64,000 nucleotides of DNA from Symsagittifera roscoffensis (taxonomy: Eukaryota; Xenacoelomorpha; Acoela; Convolutidae): the NCBI RefSeq assembly GCF_963678635.1, contig NC_087066.1, forward strand, positions 16,737,275 to 16,801,274, given 5' to 3'. Under the pieces are notes generated by a model that made no database searches, was not told the DNA's origin, and saw only the letters and a program-made list of their open reading frames with translations. The position numbers and the translations under genes are program-made. This document shows, piece by piece, positions 1-12,006 of this stretch (positions are counted from its first letter, which is position 1; every line of letters starts with the position of its first letter).

Positions 1-310
1 CTGAATTTATACGGACTTACTTTGAATAAAGCCCCAAAACATCGGTAATCAAAAACGCGTTGAGCTAAATTTGTCACCACAGTTTGTTGTGCCGTCACTT
101 TCAAGGTAAAGGATTAATTCCTTATATGGCTGGTCTGCTCTCTCAGCGGTTCCACGACCCGGAAAAGAAGCCATTACCATTTAAAAGTGTTGGACTTGAT
201 TTCATCCGTCTAATCAACATCGCGCAGAAAGAAACTACAGACAAAAGCTATTGCTGTCTTTTAACTTTTCTGACAACGCGTGCTAATACACTTGGGAACC
301 ACAGACAATC
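1..310 (+). pseudogene. BEL/Pao-like integrase fragment
   Basis: A short + strand reading frame (about 84-300) reads LCRHFQGKG, then PFKSVGLDFI and LTFLTTRA. This is the order seen just before and across the first catalytic Asp of BEL/Pao retrotransposon integrases: a C-x-x-C/RRF segment, PF-x-x-VG-x-D, then a T-x-L-x-TRA block. Only this part is present. The frame runs into unrelated sequence after about 300 and is cut by the window edge upstream. It lies on the strand opposite to the large retroelement that follows, so it is a separate relic. The assignment rests on motif resemblance only. Confidence 0.5.
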
Positions 311-1478
311 TCGGTTGTGTTTAGCCACTTTATTGTTCGAGTGTGATGGGATCGTCTATTCTTTGGATGTTCGTCTTTGTTCGTCAATGTGTATGATCTA
401 TACACTGCAAAGTATGATTTACATTTTATAAATTTCTGTTAATCTGGTTTTTAGTCATGATCTTAGTTAGTTGTTTTCACAGAAGCGTTTTATTTTAGTT
501 CAGTTATTTTGAGAGTTACTCATCCTTGAGTACCTCTTATTAAAAATTGAAGTGTGGTCACAAAGCGTGTGTGTAGCGCGGTGGGTTAGGCCGGCTATAA
601 GCATGCTCAGGACGTCCTTCTCTGGTGGGTTAGGCCAGGAGTGGGAGTATGATTACATGCTGTTTCTTTGAGAAGTCCTGTTATGTGATAACGTTTTATG
701 TTGGTTTTTTCTGGTCTTTCTTATGTTATTTTGGTTGTGTCCTTTTTTCAAAAATTGAATTGTTTTTGGTTTGGGTTTGTCTTGCGACTTTTTTGTGATT
801 TATTATTTCTTTTTTAAACTTTATAACAGTCTTCAAAAGAATAAATTATACAGCTTTAAACTGGGTTAATCCGGTTTGAGTACCGTTGGTTTTCGTTTCT
901 TAGTCATGCTGTTGTTTTATGATTAGTGGTGTTTAGTAAGCTGCGTTGGTTAGTTTGGTTTAGTGTATAATTCCTTTCCAACCGGGTTAAAGGAAAGTTT
1001 GAAACTTGTTATCGTGTGTTAGAGTTGTTTATAGTGAAAACTTAAAACTTAAAATCATGATTTAAACAAATCTTCGTTGGTGAGCTGTGCGAGTTTGGAT
1101 AGAACTCTTGTGCGAATGAATCAAAATATTGAAAAAAATAGTACTGCTTTCTCATTTTATGAATTTATTGCATTGAATTTGAATTTACTGCGTTTTGGGG
1201 AAGTTAAAAATTATAAATTTTTATCGTATTTAATTTTACTGCTTCGTGGGGAAACAATTTATACGTGAAATTACTACAATGGGTATCAATTTTACTACAT
1301 TATTTCCCATTAAAGATTAAGGAGTTTGAATATAATTTAACAAGTTTGTATTTTTTTTGTCTTTTTCTGTTTTGTAGATGATTGTGGTGTGAAGACTAAA
1401 AGAATAAATCAAACATTGATAAAAATGGTTAGTATACATTTGAATTTATTAATTAAAGTATTTTAATTTATAGTTACC
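311..1478. other. T/G-rich non-coding 3' flank of the large retroelement
   Basis: No supported gene. The + strand keeps the T/G-rich bias of the neighbouring retroelement, so this may be its 3' untranslated region and LTR. I could not match it by eye to the sequence upstream of gag, so no LTR is called. A 12-base motif (GTGGGTTAGGCC) occurs twice, near 581 and 625. Confidence 0.4.
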
Positions 1479-3500
1479 TTAGTCTTCTGGGAAAAAACCG
1501 TGGGAGAAGATGTCGTGAATCATGTCTAATGTTGTTAGTAACTTGGCTAGTATGCGTATGATGTTTTTAGTTTGTAGCAATGGCCAAAGCAATTGAAGTG
1601 CCTTGATGGTCTTTAGTTCTTCTGTGCCTACTGCGAACTCGTAAGGTGTGTTTTGGATGAGGTTATATATTTTATGGTTATATTTAGTATTGTGAATGAA
1701 TTCTAATATGGGTATTTCAATAGCTGTGATAAATTCATGCGGGATAAGGAAGGGTCTTGATTCTTCAGCATTGAAGGTCTTTGTGATGGGACAGAATATG
1801 TACATTTGGGTAACTGGGTCATAGTTGCGGAGGATTCCGTGTAGGTTAGTATCTTTAATGCAATATGTAAAATTTAGAAAAAATGGTGACGTGTATTTTG
1901 AGTTAAGAAGCTGAAAACGATAGTGAGGTTGTCTTGATGGATTGTGCAAATCAAAAAGATTTTGTATAAAACGATAATATGTATATGTGTGCGTTTGTTT
2001 AGTGCGTAACATAATATCGTGGGAACAGTGCAAATCGCGTTCCTGTGTTGAAAGGAAGTGAAAGATTAGTGAAAATAACTGAAATTTATCATAGAAGCTT
2101 TCATATGCTTGAATATCAACTAGTGATTCGGAAATAATATGATCATGCTTTCTATCAAAAATATTGAGTGTAAATACGTATGATGTTTTAATGAAAAATT
2201 TTTCTGTTAGTTGCGGGTTTGCGAAGCGGTCTTCATCTAAAAATTGATCTTGATTAGGGCGGATGATATTATGATGGTAGTATTCTATTGCAAAATCGTT
2301 AGCTCGGGGTGCGGTGAAGGTTTTTAATAATTTTTTATATCCAATGTAAGTAAATTGTCGAGGTGTTAGTGTTGTGGTGAGTCTAAGTAACATGTTTTTA
2401 TTTTTCTCGATACTTTCAGTAGTATTAGCTAATGGTAGGCAGAGGGGGTTAGTATAATGATAATAAGCTGTCCAATGGAGTGTTGGCATTAGAACGTGCT
2501 CATCAACAAAATTGCGTGTATCGTTAGCAATGGTAGGTGTATTTAATGCATATTGCGGAAATGAGGGTTATGTGATTTCGAGAAAATTTTTTGTGTTTGT
2601 GTAATCCGGGTGATTGATATATTCGCGGGCTGTTCCGGGTTTGGTTGGGAATGGGTGATTTGGGAATTTTTGTTTAAAAGTGCGATAAGCTCGGTTAGTA
2701 CTGGTGTAGGTGTTTCAGTGGATGTGGATGACTGTGCTAATGATGGAGTGTAAGCTGAAGAGAGTGTAGGAGTTGGTGAATTTGAGGATGTTATTGTGGA
2801 TGATAGTTGATGTATTGTGAGAGTTTGGGGATGTATTAGTTGTTGTAATGTTATAAAATTGTCGAGTTCTGCGGAAATTTGGATGGTATCTGGGGAGTTA
2901 TTATAAAATCTGTCGAAATGAAATAGAGAATAGGTCGGGGTTACTTGGGAAGCGTAAGAAGGAGTGGAAACGGATGTGAGTGTCTGAAAAGGTGGTTTTG
3001 AAAAAACTGAGGAGTCGGTCTAGGTATGGGTAGAGGGAGATGGTTCGGAGTCTGCAAATATGTCGGGGGTTTCTACATAAGCGTTATTAAATTGTGAGAT
3101 AGTATGAAAAACTGAAATATCTGAGTTAGTATCAGAATTCGTGCTTGATGATATTTTAATAATTGGAAAATCGGGTGGTGGGAAAGCAAAAATGGGATAA
3201 TTGGGATTTGAGTTTGGAGGTTGGCTGGGTGGGAATTTGAGCGATGGAGGGGTCCAAGTTGTCGGCTCATCGTGGGCTAAAAAAATGATTTTTTTGAGAT
3301 TGAAAAGTGGTAGTGTGAAGTTGTTCTATAATTTGTTCATATGTATTATCATTTTGTGAATGATGTGTCAATATGTGTTGGATGGGAATTTGTGTTGTAT
3401 TTGGTCGAAAAATTGGATTATTTGTGATTGCTAGGTTTCGAAAATTTCGGGGAGCTAATGATAACGGATGATTTTGTGGTAGGGTTGGTATCTGTGGTAC
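1479..3500 (-). pseudogene. Extra ORF downstream of env in the LTR retroelement (unknown function)
   Basis: The 3' half (2489-1479) is one open frame of 336 codons ending ...FFPED. It has many aromatic residues and no motif I recognise. The 5' half, about 3300-2500, reads as a Pro/Ser/Thr-rich low-complexity segment on the same strand, with in-frame stops and frame changes before the open part. It lies directly downstream of the env-like gene in the same orientation and shares the A/C-rich coding-strand bias, so I infer it belongs to the same element. An open frame of this size after env is unusual for Ty3/gypsy-type elements. It could be an accessory gene, a captured gene or an env C-terminal extension. 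The frame is intact from 2489 to 1479. Confidence 0.5.
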
Positions 3501-3566
3501 TGTAGATGTTGTATCTACATTATTATGTTCTTCGTTATATGTGTTTATTCTTGTGGATGTTTTGTA

Positions 3567-6323
3567 TCATATTCTTTTATTTGTGCATCTAGAAGTATTT
3601 TGTTTATTGATGATGAAAAAATTCCAAAAAATCCTGCAAATAGTATACGTGCTACACTTGCTTGTCTGTTTACTTGTGTGTATAGCGCATGTGTTGTAGA
3701 TTCCTTTTAACAGTGAGAAAAGAAATCTTACAAAATTGAACATGGTGTATAAGATAGTTAATTTTTCTAAGATGTAATAGGGCCATCCTAGAAAAGCTAG
3801 AATTTCGTTCTTCAAGGTGACAAAACTGAAAATATTTATAGGTGAAATATCTTGTGGTCTGTATTTTTCTTCGTTTAAATATATGTAGTCTTTAATATCT
3901 TTAAAATATCCGCTATATTCTTGTGTATAAATGTCTGCGAATCCTGAGGTTTCGGCAAGTTTTCTTAAATTCTGGTCAATTGATTGTCTTTGTATTGTGT
4001 CCAATTGTGTTAATAATTCCAGAAATTGTTGTGTTCTAATGTGATGTTGTATATCAGATTTAGAATATATTCCAATTGATTGTAAATCAATATTTGAGTT
4101 ACGAGCGATAGCTCTGATACTTTCGGGTGTAAAGTTTTTGAGTGGTTGCATTAAGGTAGGGTATGGTGTAATTAGGTAGTATTTATCTTCATCAGGGTTT
4201 AATTGTACTACATTGTGGCTATTTTCTGATCCACATTGGACTGCGGTATCCCAAAAATATGTTCGTCTTGAAAGTGTGTCGACAAAATGTACTTTATTTT
4301 TATACAATATGGGGATTCTTTTATAACAACGTTTGTCTTCAAAAACATATAATGTGATACTTTTTTGGTGCAAGTATAGAACGATAAATGTTTTCATCAT
4401 AGTCAAGAAAATTTGATCTGTTTCCTGATAATAAGTATCCTGCGTAAGGTATTTTTAGTACTGCTAATGCGAGTGATTGAAAGATTTTTGTTCTTTCCAT
4501 TTCGCATAGTTGATGGAGTGTTTCTAATTCAGAAAGTGACATTTTCTGGAAAATTCTACTAATTGTATAGTCTAATTTCATGTCTAAGTGAATATCATAA
4601 TGAATATTACCAAAATAGGTGCTATTCATTAGTGACAGTTCTTGTAAACGTGTGCTTTTACTGTCATATGGTTTTAGTTTTCCACCAGGTTGACCTTTGC
4701 TTTTATAAAAGTTAACTGGGACGTATGATGTTCCTTCGTTAATAGGGTGACTTGTGGCATAAGGGTCAAATTTTGTTTTTCCAGTGGTCATGTCGAAACT
4801 TTTTTCGTATTCGACAAGTATTTCAGAGTATTGTGTTTTATAAAGTGGATTGCAATGTTTACATTAAAATTCTGTTTCTTGATAGACTTGAAAGCGAGTT
4901 AATTTATTTTCTATATCATGAATGTTTTTGAAATCAGCGCTTTGTTTACAAGATCGATTCACTTGTTCGTATGGGATTGATTCAAAAAAATATTTTCTAT
5001 GAAATTTTATCATTGGAGCGTGTATTTTTGCTACTTGAAATGTTGTGCATGTATCTTCGGGAAACCAAACAATTGTTGCTTGGGTCCTTATTGTAGGGTC
5101 ACAATAACCTTGATCATTTTTGCAAGGTAATCTAATTCCTTGATAGATCATGGTGTTATCAGTTAAATCTCGTGTGAGTTGTATTTTTTCAAGTTGTATT
5201 CTCCAATCAAAAAACATTATTTCTTGATATCCTTTATTTTTTGTGTCTGCTTTAAGGTTTGAAGAGTCATTTGTTCCAATGTGTGGTATCCAGTGTTTAT
5301 CGTGTATGTCATAAAATAATCTTCCTTGTGCGCCGTTATATGGGTATTTTTCGTCTAATTTAATATGTCCTTGATATCGTTCAAGTTCTGCTTGATGTAC
5401 AGAATCGGCAAAGACTTGAAAATTTACTATTTTTCTCTCTGTATTTTTATTTCTTGTTAGATTTAGTCTGAGTAATCCGTTTTTACAATCGTCGGGGTTT
5501 AGGTGTAAAAGTCTTTCGATATTACTCTGGTAAAATGATTCGTGATCAATTCGGTTCTTATTTCCGTTGGAAACTTGTGAACAATGTACTTTCTTTTCGG
5601 AAAATTTTGCTGTAAATTTAGATCATGTGACTGTTGTTGCTCGGGCTTTTGAGTAGAATGTTGCTATTACAATTGTAGTTTCGATAGCTGTTGGTTCTGT
5701 TTCGCATTGTGATACTTGATTTATTGCATATTTGTGTAGTGTTTCTTGTTCGTTTTCGTCGCAATCATAGTGTGTTACTAATAAATCCTGGGGTCCTGTG
5801 CGAGGAGAAGGATTTGTGTTTTGGTCGGAAAATATTATAAAAAAGATGTGTTGAATAGTTGATATTTTTAGAATATATATGTGTATAATAATCCTGAGTA
5901 TGGGTTATAAAATGTTATGTAAGCAATTTTGTTTTTCGTATTTCTATCGTATTTGTATATTACTTCAGTGGTTATAAATGGTGGTGGTAGTGATTGAGCT
6001 GTTATATTCGGTGGATTTAATGGGTAGTGGTGTTGAACAATATTATTAAATTTGATCGTGATTTCGAATTTTAATTGGAGAATATTTTGTTGAAGTATTT
6101 GAATATTGTGTTCTCGAATATCTTCGTGGATTTCTTGTCTATATTGGTTTTTTCGTATATCGTATTGCAAAAAACAATTGCAAAAAACCATTAAAAGGAT
6201 TATTAAAGCTTCAAAAGTATCAATAAAAAATATGAGCAAAATTTTGAATAGAATGAAAAATTTTATGAAAAGATTTAAGATTGTATTTTTTTTAAAGATA
6301 TTGACTGTTTGAGAGAAAAGCAT
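3567..6323 (-). pseudogene. Env-like glycoprotein gene of the LTR retroelement, broken
   Basis: A chain of - strand frames reads as one gene after integrase. The N-terminal piece (6323-5868) carries a strongly hydrophobic stretch near residues 14-50 (signal or membrane segment). The middle (5622-4864, then 4863-4339) is Cys-containing with IYQGIRLPCKNDQGYC and VWFPEDTC segments. The C-terminal piece (4406-3567) has a hydrophobic anchor (FLGWPYYILEKL...FVRFLFSLL) near its end followed by a short tail. Breaks seen: a frame change between about 5905 and 5868, an in-frame TGA at 5623-5625, an in-frame TAA at 4864-4866, and a frame change between 4406 and 4339. Position and membrane topology suggest an envelope protein of an errantivirus-like element. 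I infer the function and have no database match. Confidence 0.6.
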
Positions 6324-6620
6324 TTAAGAAATGATTAATTCGTCGAAAATTTTTTGTTGTTTGGGGCGAGATTCAAGTGTGGTCGGATTATTTATTGGTT
6401 TTTTGACAAGTGGGTTGAGTTTTGTGAAAAATTGTTGGGGGCTAATTTTATGGTGCTCGGGAGGTCTTCTTTGCTTTGTTTTTATTTGGTAGATAATCTG
6501 GATTATTTTTGAAATATTTGTACTTTAGGCCAAATGATTATGGTCCTTTTTGACTTAAAGCCAATTCGCCATTTTTGGTTGGAGGGTTATTGAGGTCTGA
6601 GTTGGGAAAATATTGTTGAT

Positions 6621-7824
6621 CTGTGCGTTATTAGGGGAGGATTGTAATTTTATGGTGGTATTTGTTTTAGTTGTCAAATTTTAGCGGGCTGCTTATTTTT
6701 GACCAGGAGGTTGTAAAGTTGTAGTTATAGATATGCCTGGAGTTTAATATCTATCGGCTAATAGGTCGGTGTTAGAGATATAGAATCTGACGAATTTGAG
6801 TGAATCCTATTGGCTGAATCTGAACTAAAATTGTTGCGTATGTTTCAGCATGTTATCTCGAAAATATGAAAGTTCAAAATTATTTAGAAGTGTAAAAATT
6901 ATTATTTTTTAAAATCAAAGATGTTTTTGAAATTCAACCTTCTTTAATATTTTAGATTGTGGGATGAATGTTTTGTAATTTTTACTTGGTTGATTTCTAA
7001 GTCGTGATGATTCTCTGTGTTGTGATCTTTCTACTTGTTCTTGTGGTAAAATTTTTTCTAGCATTTTCCTGTTTTTTCTTTCTTTTTGAGATATTTTTGG
7101 GTCTGGCGTTTCTGTATTGTTTTGAGTTGTGGTTTGTTTTTGATTTTGTTTTTCATGATGAACGTTGTCCTGTACATTTGTTTCTTTTTCTGTATGTGTA
7201 TGATTTTGAATAACTTTTAATCCTGTGCGTTATAGGGGAGGGTTGTAATTTTATGATGGTATTTGTTTTAGTTGTCAAATTTTAGCGGGATGCTTATTTT
7301 TGACCAGGAGGTTGTAAAGTTGTAGTTATAGATATGCCTGGAGTTTAATATCTATCGGCTAATAGGTCGGTGTTAGAGATATAGAATCTGACGAATTTGA
7401 GTGAATCCTATTGGCTGAATCTGAACTAAAATTGTTGCGTATGTTTCAGCATGTTATCTCGAAAATATGAAAGTTCAAAATTATTTAGAAGTGTAAAAAT
7501 TATTATTTTTTAAAATCAAAGATGTTTTTGAAATTCAACCTTCTTTAATATTTTAGATTGTGGGATGAATGTTTTGTAATTTTTACTTGGTTGATTTCTA
7601 AGTCGTGATGATTCTCTGTGTTGTGATCTTTCTACTTGTTCTTGTGGTAAAATTTTTTCTAGCATTTTCCTGTTTTTTCTTTCTTTTTGAGATATTTTTG
7701 GGTCTGGCGTTTCTGTATTGTTTTGAGTTGTGGTTTGTTTTTGATTTTGTTTTTCATGATGAACGTTGTCCTGTACATTTGTTTCTTTTTCTGTATGTGT
7801 ATGATTTTGAATAACTTTTAATCC
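6621..7824. repeat. 601-bp tandem duplication between pol and env
   Basis: Two nearly identical units, about 6621-7221 and 7222-7822, lie head to tail. They differ at only a handful of bases near the junction (for example TTATTAGG versus TTATAGG). Both contain the same stretch that continues the integrase tail on the - strand, plus an intergenic segment. The short motif CCTGT sits at the junction and at the end of unit 2, consistent with duplication by slippage or unequal exchange. The very high identity means the duplication is recent compared with the decay elsewhere in the element. Confidence 0.9.
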
Positions 7825-7980
7825 TGTAAAAGAATATATTTGAGTTAATTCGCGTAATGCGTATTATTTTGGGTAATAGGGCAATAGGTTGTTACGATGT
7901 TGAATAATTTCAATTTTAGTTGAATCTGTGAGTTTATGCGTTATGTCAGTGGGTTTGGCAATTATTTGGTATGGTCCTTT

Positions 7981-8886
7981 TCAAAGTGGTTGTAATTTTT
8001 TAGAGATTCCTTTTTGTGTATTAAAGTTAGGTATTAAAACAAATGTTCCAATTTTTAAATCTGTGGCTGGCGTAAAGCGTGAACTAATTTGGTTGTTATT
8101 GTTTTGCCTTTGTAACAATTTCTTTGTTACTTTTTGATAAATTTCATTGTGTTTTTTATCTCTATTTAATATCCATTCGGTATGTGTGCCGGAGGCTAAT
8201 TTAAAAATTTGTGGAAGATGAAAATGATCTTCATCATGTGTGTGTAAAGGTAGGTTATAACAAATTGAATCTTTATTTGGTTGGCAATAACCTTGTGCAT
8301 TTTTATGTGCATTTGCTGTAAACATAATTGGTTTTCGTGGCTTTTGATCAAAAACCATTTCATATGGTGACATTCCTAAAGTTGTCGTAATTTGTGAATT
8401 ATATGATAAGGGAAATACTTTTACATCTGCTGACCATTCTGTGTTTCGTGTATCGTTTCCATTAATGATACATCTGAAATGTTCTTGTAGTGAACGGTTC
8501 ATACCTTCGACTAAACCGTTTGTCCAAGGTGCATGAGATGTACGTGGTTTATGTTTGATTTTGTATAAGTGGCATATTGTGATGATTTCATTATTTATAA
8601 ATTCTGTACTAATGTCTGTAACTAGGATTTCGGGTAATCCGAATTTGGCTATCCAATGTTCATAAAGTGTTGTGTAAGCATAATAAACATTACAATGTGG
8701 TACTGGGTTGAGTGCTACATAATGTGTAAATGCATCAACAATGACCATAACGTAGGAGTTTCCTTCTGAGGATGGTGAGATTGGTCCTTTTGTGTCGAAT
8801 GAAATGCGATGGTTAAAAAATAAACTTTGTCCTTTAAAATCTTGTTTCTGTGCTATTTGTTTTTGATTTGGATACGACTTATTCAA
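7981..8886 (-). pseudogene. Retroelement integrase, catalytic core
   Basis: An open frame of about 300 codons carries the retroviral/Ty3-type rve core. The first Asp is in SFDTKGP, the second in VTDISTEF, and the Glu in NGLVEGMNRS, with exactly 35 residues between the second Asp and the Glu (D,D35E). A CNDC pair just upstream (about 8905-8935) is the remnant of the HHCC zinc domain, whose N-terminal part is frameshifted. The usual Asn/Lys-Gly after the second Asp is replaced by Ile-Ser. The frame stops at a TGA at 7981-7983, yet readable integrase C-terminal sequence (KGPYQI..., a chromodomain-like tail position) continues directly in the same frame, so this TGA is probably a nonsense mutation. 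A basic, Gln/Lys/Glu-rich tail continues towards 7000. Confidence 0.8.
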
Positions 8887-9409
8887 TGGAAATATTATAC
8901 AATCATTGCATAATACTTTGATCCAAATTGGTGCTTTTGGGAACTAAAAATTTTGTGTAAAGTTCGAGTATGTTTTTTTTGATCCTGATGTGTCCCTTTG
9001 TATTTTGTGTTTTGGGAGATGTTAAAAGCTATTAGTATCCCTTAAAGGTAGACAGGGAACTTTAGAATCTTTTAATTGATATTCTAAAAGATCTGTATTT
9101 TCATTAATTGTTGTGTTGTTAACATTTCTGAAATATCGGAGGAGTGTTTTGTTTCCTAAAATTGTGGTATCAGCTTTTACGGGCTTGATTTTGAATTTGT
9201 GCCATGATTTCAGTTGTCTAATTTCTGAATCGAGTTTATGATACCGTTTTAAAAGTTCAAGTGTAATTTTATCTGTTGGGGGCAGAAAAATATTGTCAAT
9301 TTCTTGTTTTGATAGGGGGTTGTGTCAAGTGGGTCATGGAGGTCACAAACTTGATTTATTGTGTATTTTGAATCATTTGTTTGTGGTCCTGATAAGTTTA
9401 TTTTATCAG
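8887..9409 (-). pseudogene. Degraded pol linker and integrase zinc-binding region
   Basis: This stretch joins RNase H to the integrase core. Readable coding pieces occur on the - strand (DLLEYQLKDSKVPCLPL near 9090-9050; LCNDC near 8910), but frames change several times and a stop interrupts the segment that should hold the two zinc-binding His residues. No intact gene remains. Confidence 0.5.
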
Positions 9410-10261
9410 TCAAGTTTTTTTTTCAATTAGTGGAAAAAAGTCTTTTTTACGCGAGTGTTGTTTTATTCTCTTTTGTTGAGTATTATTTTTTATCCATTGT
9501 GAGTATGGAATTGGTTTAAAAGTTGATGTTCCTAGTAAATCAACTTCATAGTGATTATTTTGGCAATCTAAGTAGAGTGGAAAATGTTGTAGATTATTTA
9601 TTTGTGATTGATCAATGTCAGTTTTTACTGCGTATTTGCATTCTAATCGGGGTGATGTTTCATTTTTTGCGAGATAGAATTTAATATTTTGTGGTATTTC
9701 AACTGTAGTTTTTCGTGTAAATAATTCAGGTGGCGTATTTCTACCTAATGTATCTGGTAATGCAAGGTTTTTTCCTGCTGTCCAAACTATTTGTAAGTTT
9801 GGGAATTTCATTAAAATTAGTTGAAATCTATAAACTCTATGATTAGGATTTGATTTTTGTGTAAAGAGAAATATAATTGGTTTGTGATCTGTAATTAGAT
9901 CTGTTGGGTGATTTGATCCAAGCATCAGAAATTCATATTCTGTAAGTGTATAAATTATAGCTGAACATTCTCTCATTAGAGTTGAGAGTCGTAGCTCTGC
10001 TTGTGAAAATAAACGTGAATTTGCTGATATAAGATTCATTTTATTTGTTCCATTATGTGATTGTAGCAATGCTGCGCCGATGCCAAAATTTGAAGCATCG
10101 CACATTGCATAGAATGGTTGATTTGAATCTGGAACTGTGTTTGAAACTTGTTCTGTCAAAAGCTTTTTAATATCTTCAAATCGTGTTTGATGTTCAGTGG
10201 TCCATTCAAAATTATTTTGTTGTCTAAGGATGTTATAGAAAGGTCTTAAGTATAATTGCAT
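9410..10261 (-). pseudogene. Retroelement pol: RNase H domain
   Basis: A 283-codon open frame matches the connection and RNase H part of Ty3/gypsy pol. PFYAMCDASNFGIGAALLQ carries the first catalytic Asp, MRECSAIIYTL the Glu, and TDHKPI the next Asp, followed by the RNase H tail WTAGKNLALPDTLGR (the commoner form ends LSR). The segment upstream begins after a deletion, and the frame ends in EKKT before the degraded linker. It acts normally as part of a reverse transcriptase polyprotein, and here it is only a fragment of a dead element. Confidence 0.8.
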
Positions 10262-10877
10262 TTTGTAAATTGCATTCGTTGAATATTATGTCCTAAAAAA
10301 TTAACGCGTGTTAAAACGAAGTGTGATTTATTGGGGGCTGCTTTCAGATTTTCGTTCTGAAGTATTTTATGAAAAAGCTGCTGGTCCTATGGATATTCCA
10401 TAGAATAAGCGACTAAATTCATATTGTTGATTTCCATTAACAAATTGTGTTCGTCGTGATTGTTCATCTAGTGGCATTTGAATGTAAGCACTATTCATAT
10501 CTGCGGTTGTGAAGTAATTACCATTTATCTTTGTTAAGATAACTTGTATTGGTTCAATAGGCCAATTGCATTTTGATTCGTCAATTAGTGAATTGAGGTA
10601 TCTAGCGTCTAAAACTATTTTTAGTGATTCACCTTTTGCCAGAATGATAACAGGGTTAATGAAGGTGTTTCCTTTTGGTTGTTCTTCTTTATTTACTGGT
10701 GAGATAATTTCGTATTGTTCTAAAATATCAAGTGATCTATTTACCTTGTTGTGTAAATTAATCGGTACTTTACTTGCTCTTTGTTTTTTGAAAACTGCGT
10801 CAGGTTTTAACGGAAGGTGTAGTAATGAACTAATATTTCCAACGTCAAATTTGATGTTGCATAGACTGTTGAATATT
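10262..10877 (-). pseudogene. Reverse transcriptase with YxDD region deleted
   Basis: The frame from 10877 to 10367 holds RT blocks in order: INPVIILAKGESLKIVLDARYLN, then FTTADMNSAYIQMPLDEQSR (first catalytic Asp), then LFYGISIGPAAFS. It then runs directly, in another frame, into KILQNENLKAAPNKSHF...NFLGH (10377-10280). In Ty3/gypsy RTs the YxDD box and its surroundings lie between these blocks, so it has been deleted around 10378. A second deletion joins FLGH to the RNase H start at about 10261, with the 9-base direct repeat AATGCAATT at the junction. The element cannot make a working RT. Confidence 0.75.
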
Positions 10878-11069
10878 TAAACAGTTGTTTTGCTAATTTA
10901 TCAAATTTAATTTGTGTGATTTGTGAGTGTTCAAAATTAAACATTGTTTAAAATTTTTGTTGTTCTTTTGTGTAATTTGTTATATTGAATGTCGGTTTAA
11001 AATATGGTGTTTTTGTGAAATAATCTGTGTTTCTTTTTTCATTACTTATTATATTATTAATTATTAATA

Positions 11070-11303
11070 TTAGTAATTGTGAAGGAGTTCCAATTGAATT
11101 TCATATATATGTGAGGTAAAAGGTTGTTCATATATGATAGGTTGATAGTCGTTTTCGACTGTTATCATATTTACAGAGATGGTATTATCTGTGTCACTTT
11201 CTGTATCTGACGATTCACAATTTATATGATTTAGTTGTAGTTCGTTACTTCCTGTGTCATCAATACCTGGGGGGTCTGAAGTTGTGTTTTCATTTGTCTG
11301 CAC
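11070..11303 (-). pseudogene. Gag-pol linker, acidic segment
   Basis: A 77-codon frame, acidic and Ser/Thr-rich (CESSDTESDTDNT), between the nucleocapsid tail and RT, where an aspartic protease is expected. I see no D-T/S-G protease motif here or down to 10877, so the protease is either lost or too diverged to see. The sequence between 11069 and 10878 reads as coding-like on the - strand but is interrupted by stops. Confidence 0.45.
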
Positions 11304-12006
11304 TTGATTAATGTGTCTTTGATGTTTTGGTGTGTTACTTCTGTATCGATGTTTAGAATCGGGATAACGGTTATTATTCCTATGTGTTGACTGGGAATAA
11401 TTTCTGTATCGATTATTGTAACTTGAGTTTCGATTTTGTGAATTATTTGGTAATTATCATTTGATCTGTGATAATTTGATCTATTTTTTGAGTGCTTCCT
11501 TGATCTATTGTTTGAGTAGTTCTGATTTCGATTGTTTGAGTAACTTCTATTCCTACTGTGTGAATAGTTTTTATTTCTGTTGTATGATGAGTTTCGTGAT
11601 CTATTATTGGAATAGTGTCTATTCCTTGGGTTTGAATGGGAACTGGATGCAGAAACAAATTCTGTTGTGTTTGAATTCGATCGTGAATAGTTATTTTGGT
11701 TCTTTTGGCTATTCGATCGGCTACGTCTATTTTGTGAGAAATTTTGTGAATTTCTTCGTTCGGGCGATCTACCTCTATAACTTGAGTTATATGGTGATTG
11801 ATTTCTTGAGTAATTCGAGTTACTTGGAAGTGGTTTTCCTGAACTATTATTACTATATATTATTTTGTTTGGTAGATTTTGATTTTTTTTATGTATTGAT
11901 AGAATGATTTATTTGGTTCTTTGTGCTTTTGAGGTTTATTCTGATTGTCTTGTTGTTTTTGTCTACATTCGGCGATACTGTGTCCGTATCGTCGGCAGTA
12001 ATTACA
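11304..12006 (-). pseudogene. Gag nucleocapsid: zinc knuckle and Ser/Arg/Asn-rich tail
   Basis: Immediately after a TGA at 12007-12009, the same frame continues with CNYCRRYGHSIAEC, a canonical CCHC zinc knuckle (C-x2-C-x4-H-x4-C). A long tail rich in Ser, Arg, Asn and Tyr follows (SRSNSN, NRSRNS, NRSNYH) down to about 11450, with frame changes. This is a typical retroelement RNA-binding nucleocapsid. The TGA separates it from the capsid-like part. Confidence 0.75.

Noticed and set aside
7004-7814. Two identical 69-codon + strand ORFs
   Set aside because: They are the reverse of the integrase tail, duplicated with the 601-bp unit.
10566-10880. 104-codon + strand ORF
   Set aside because: It is the shadow of the reverse transcriptase frame on the other strand.
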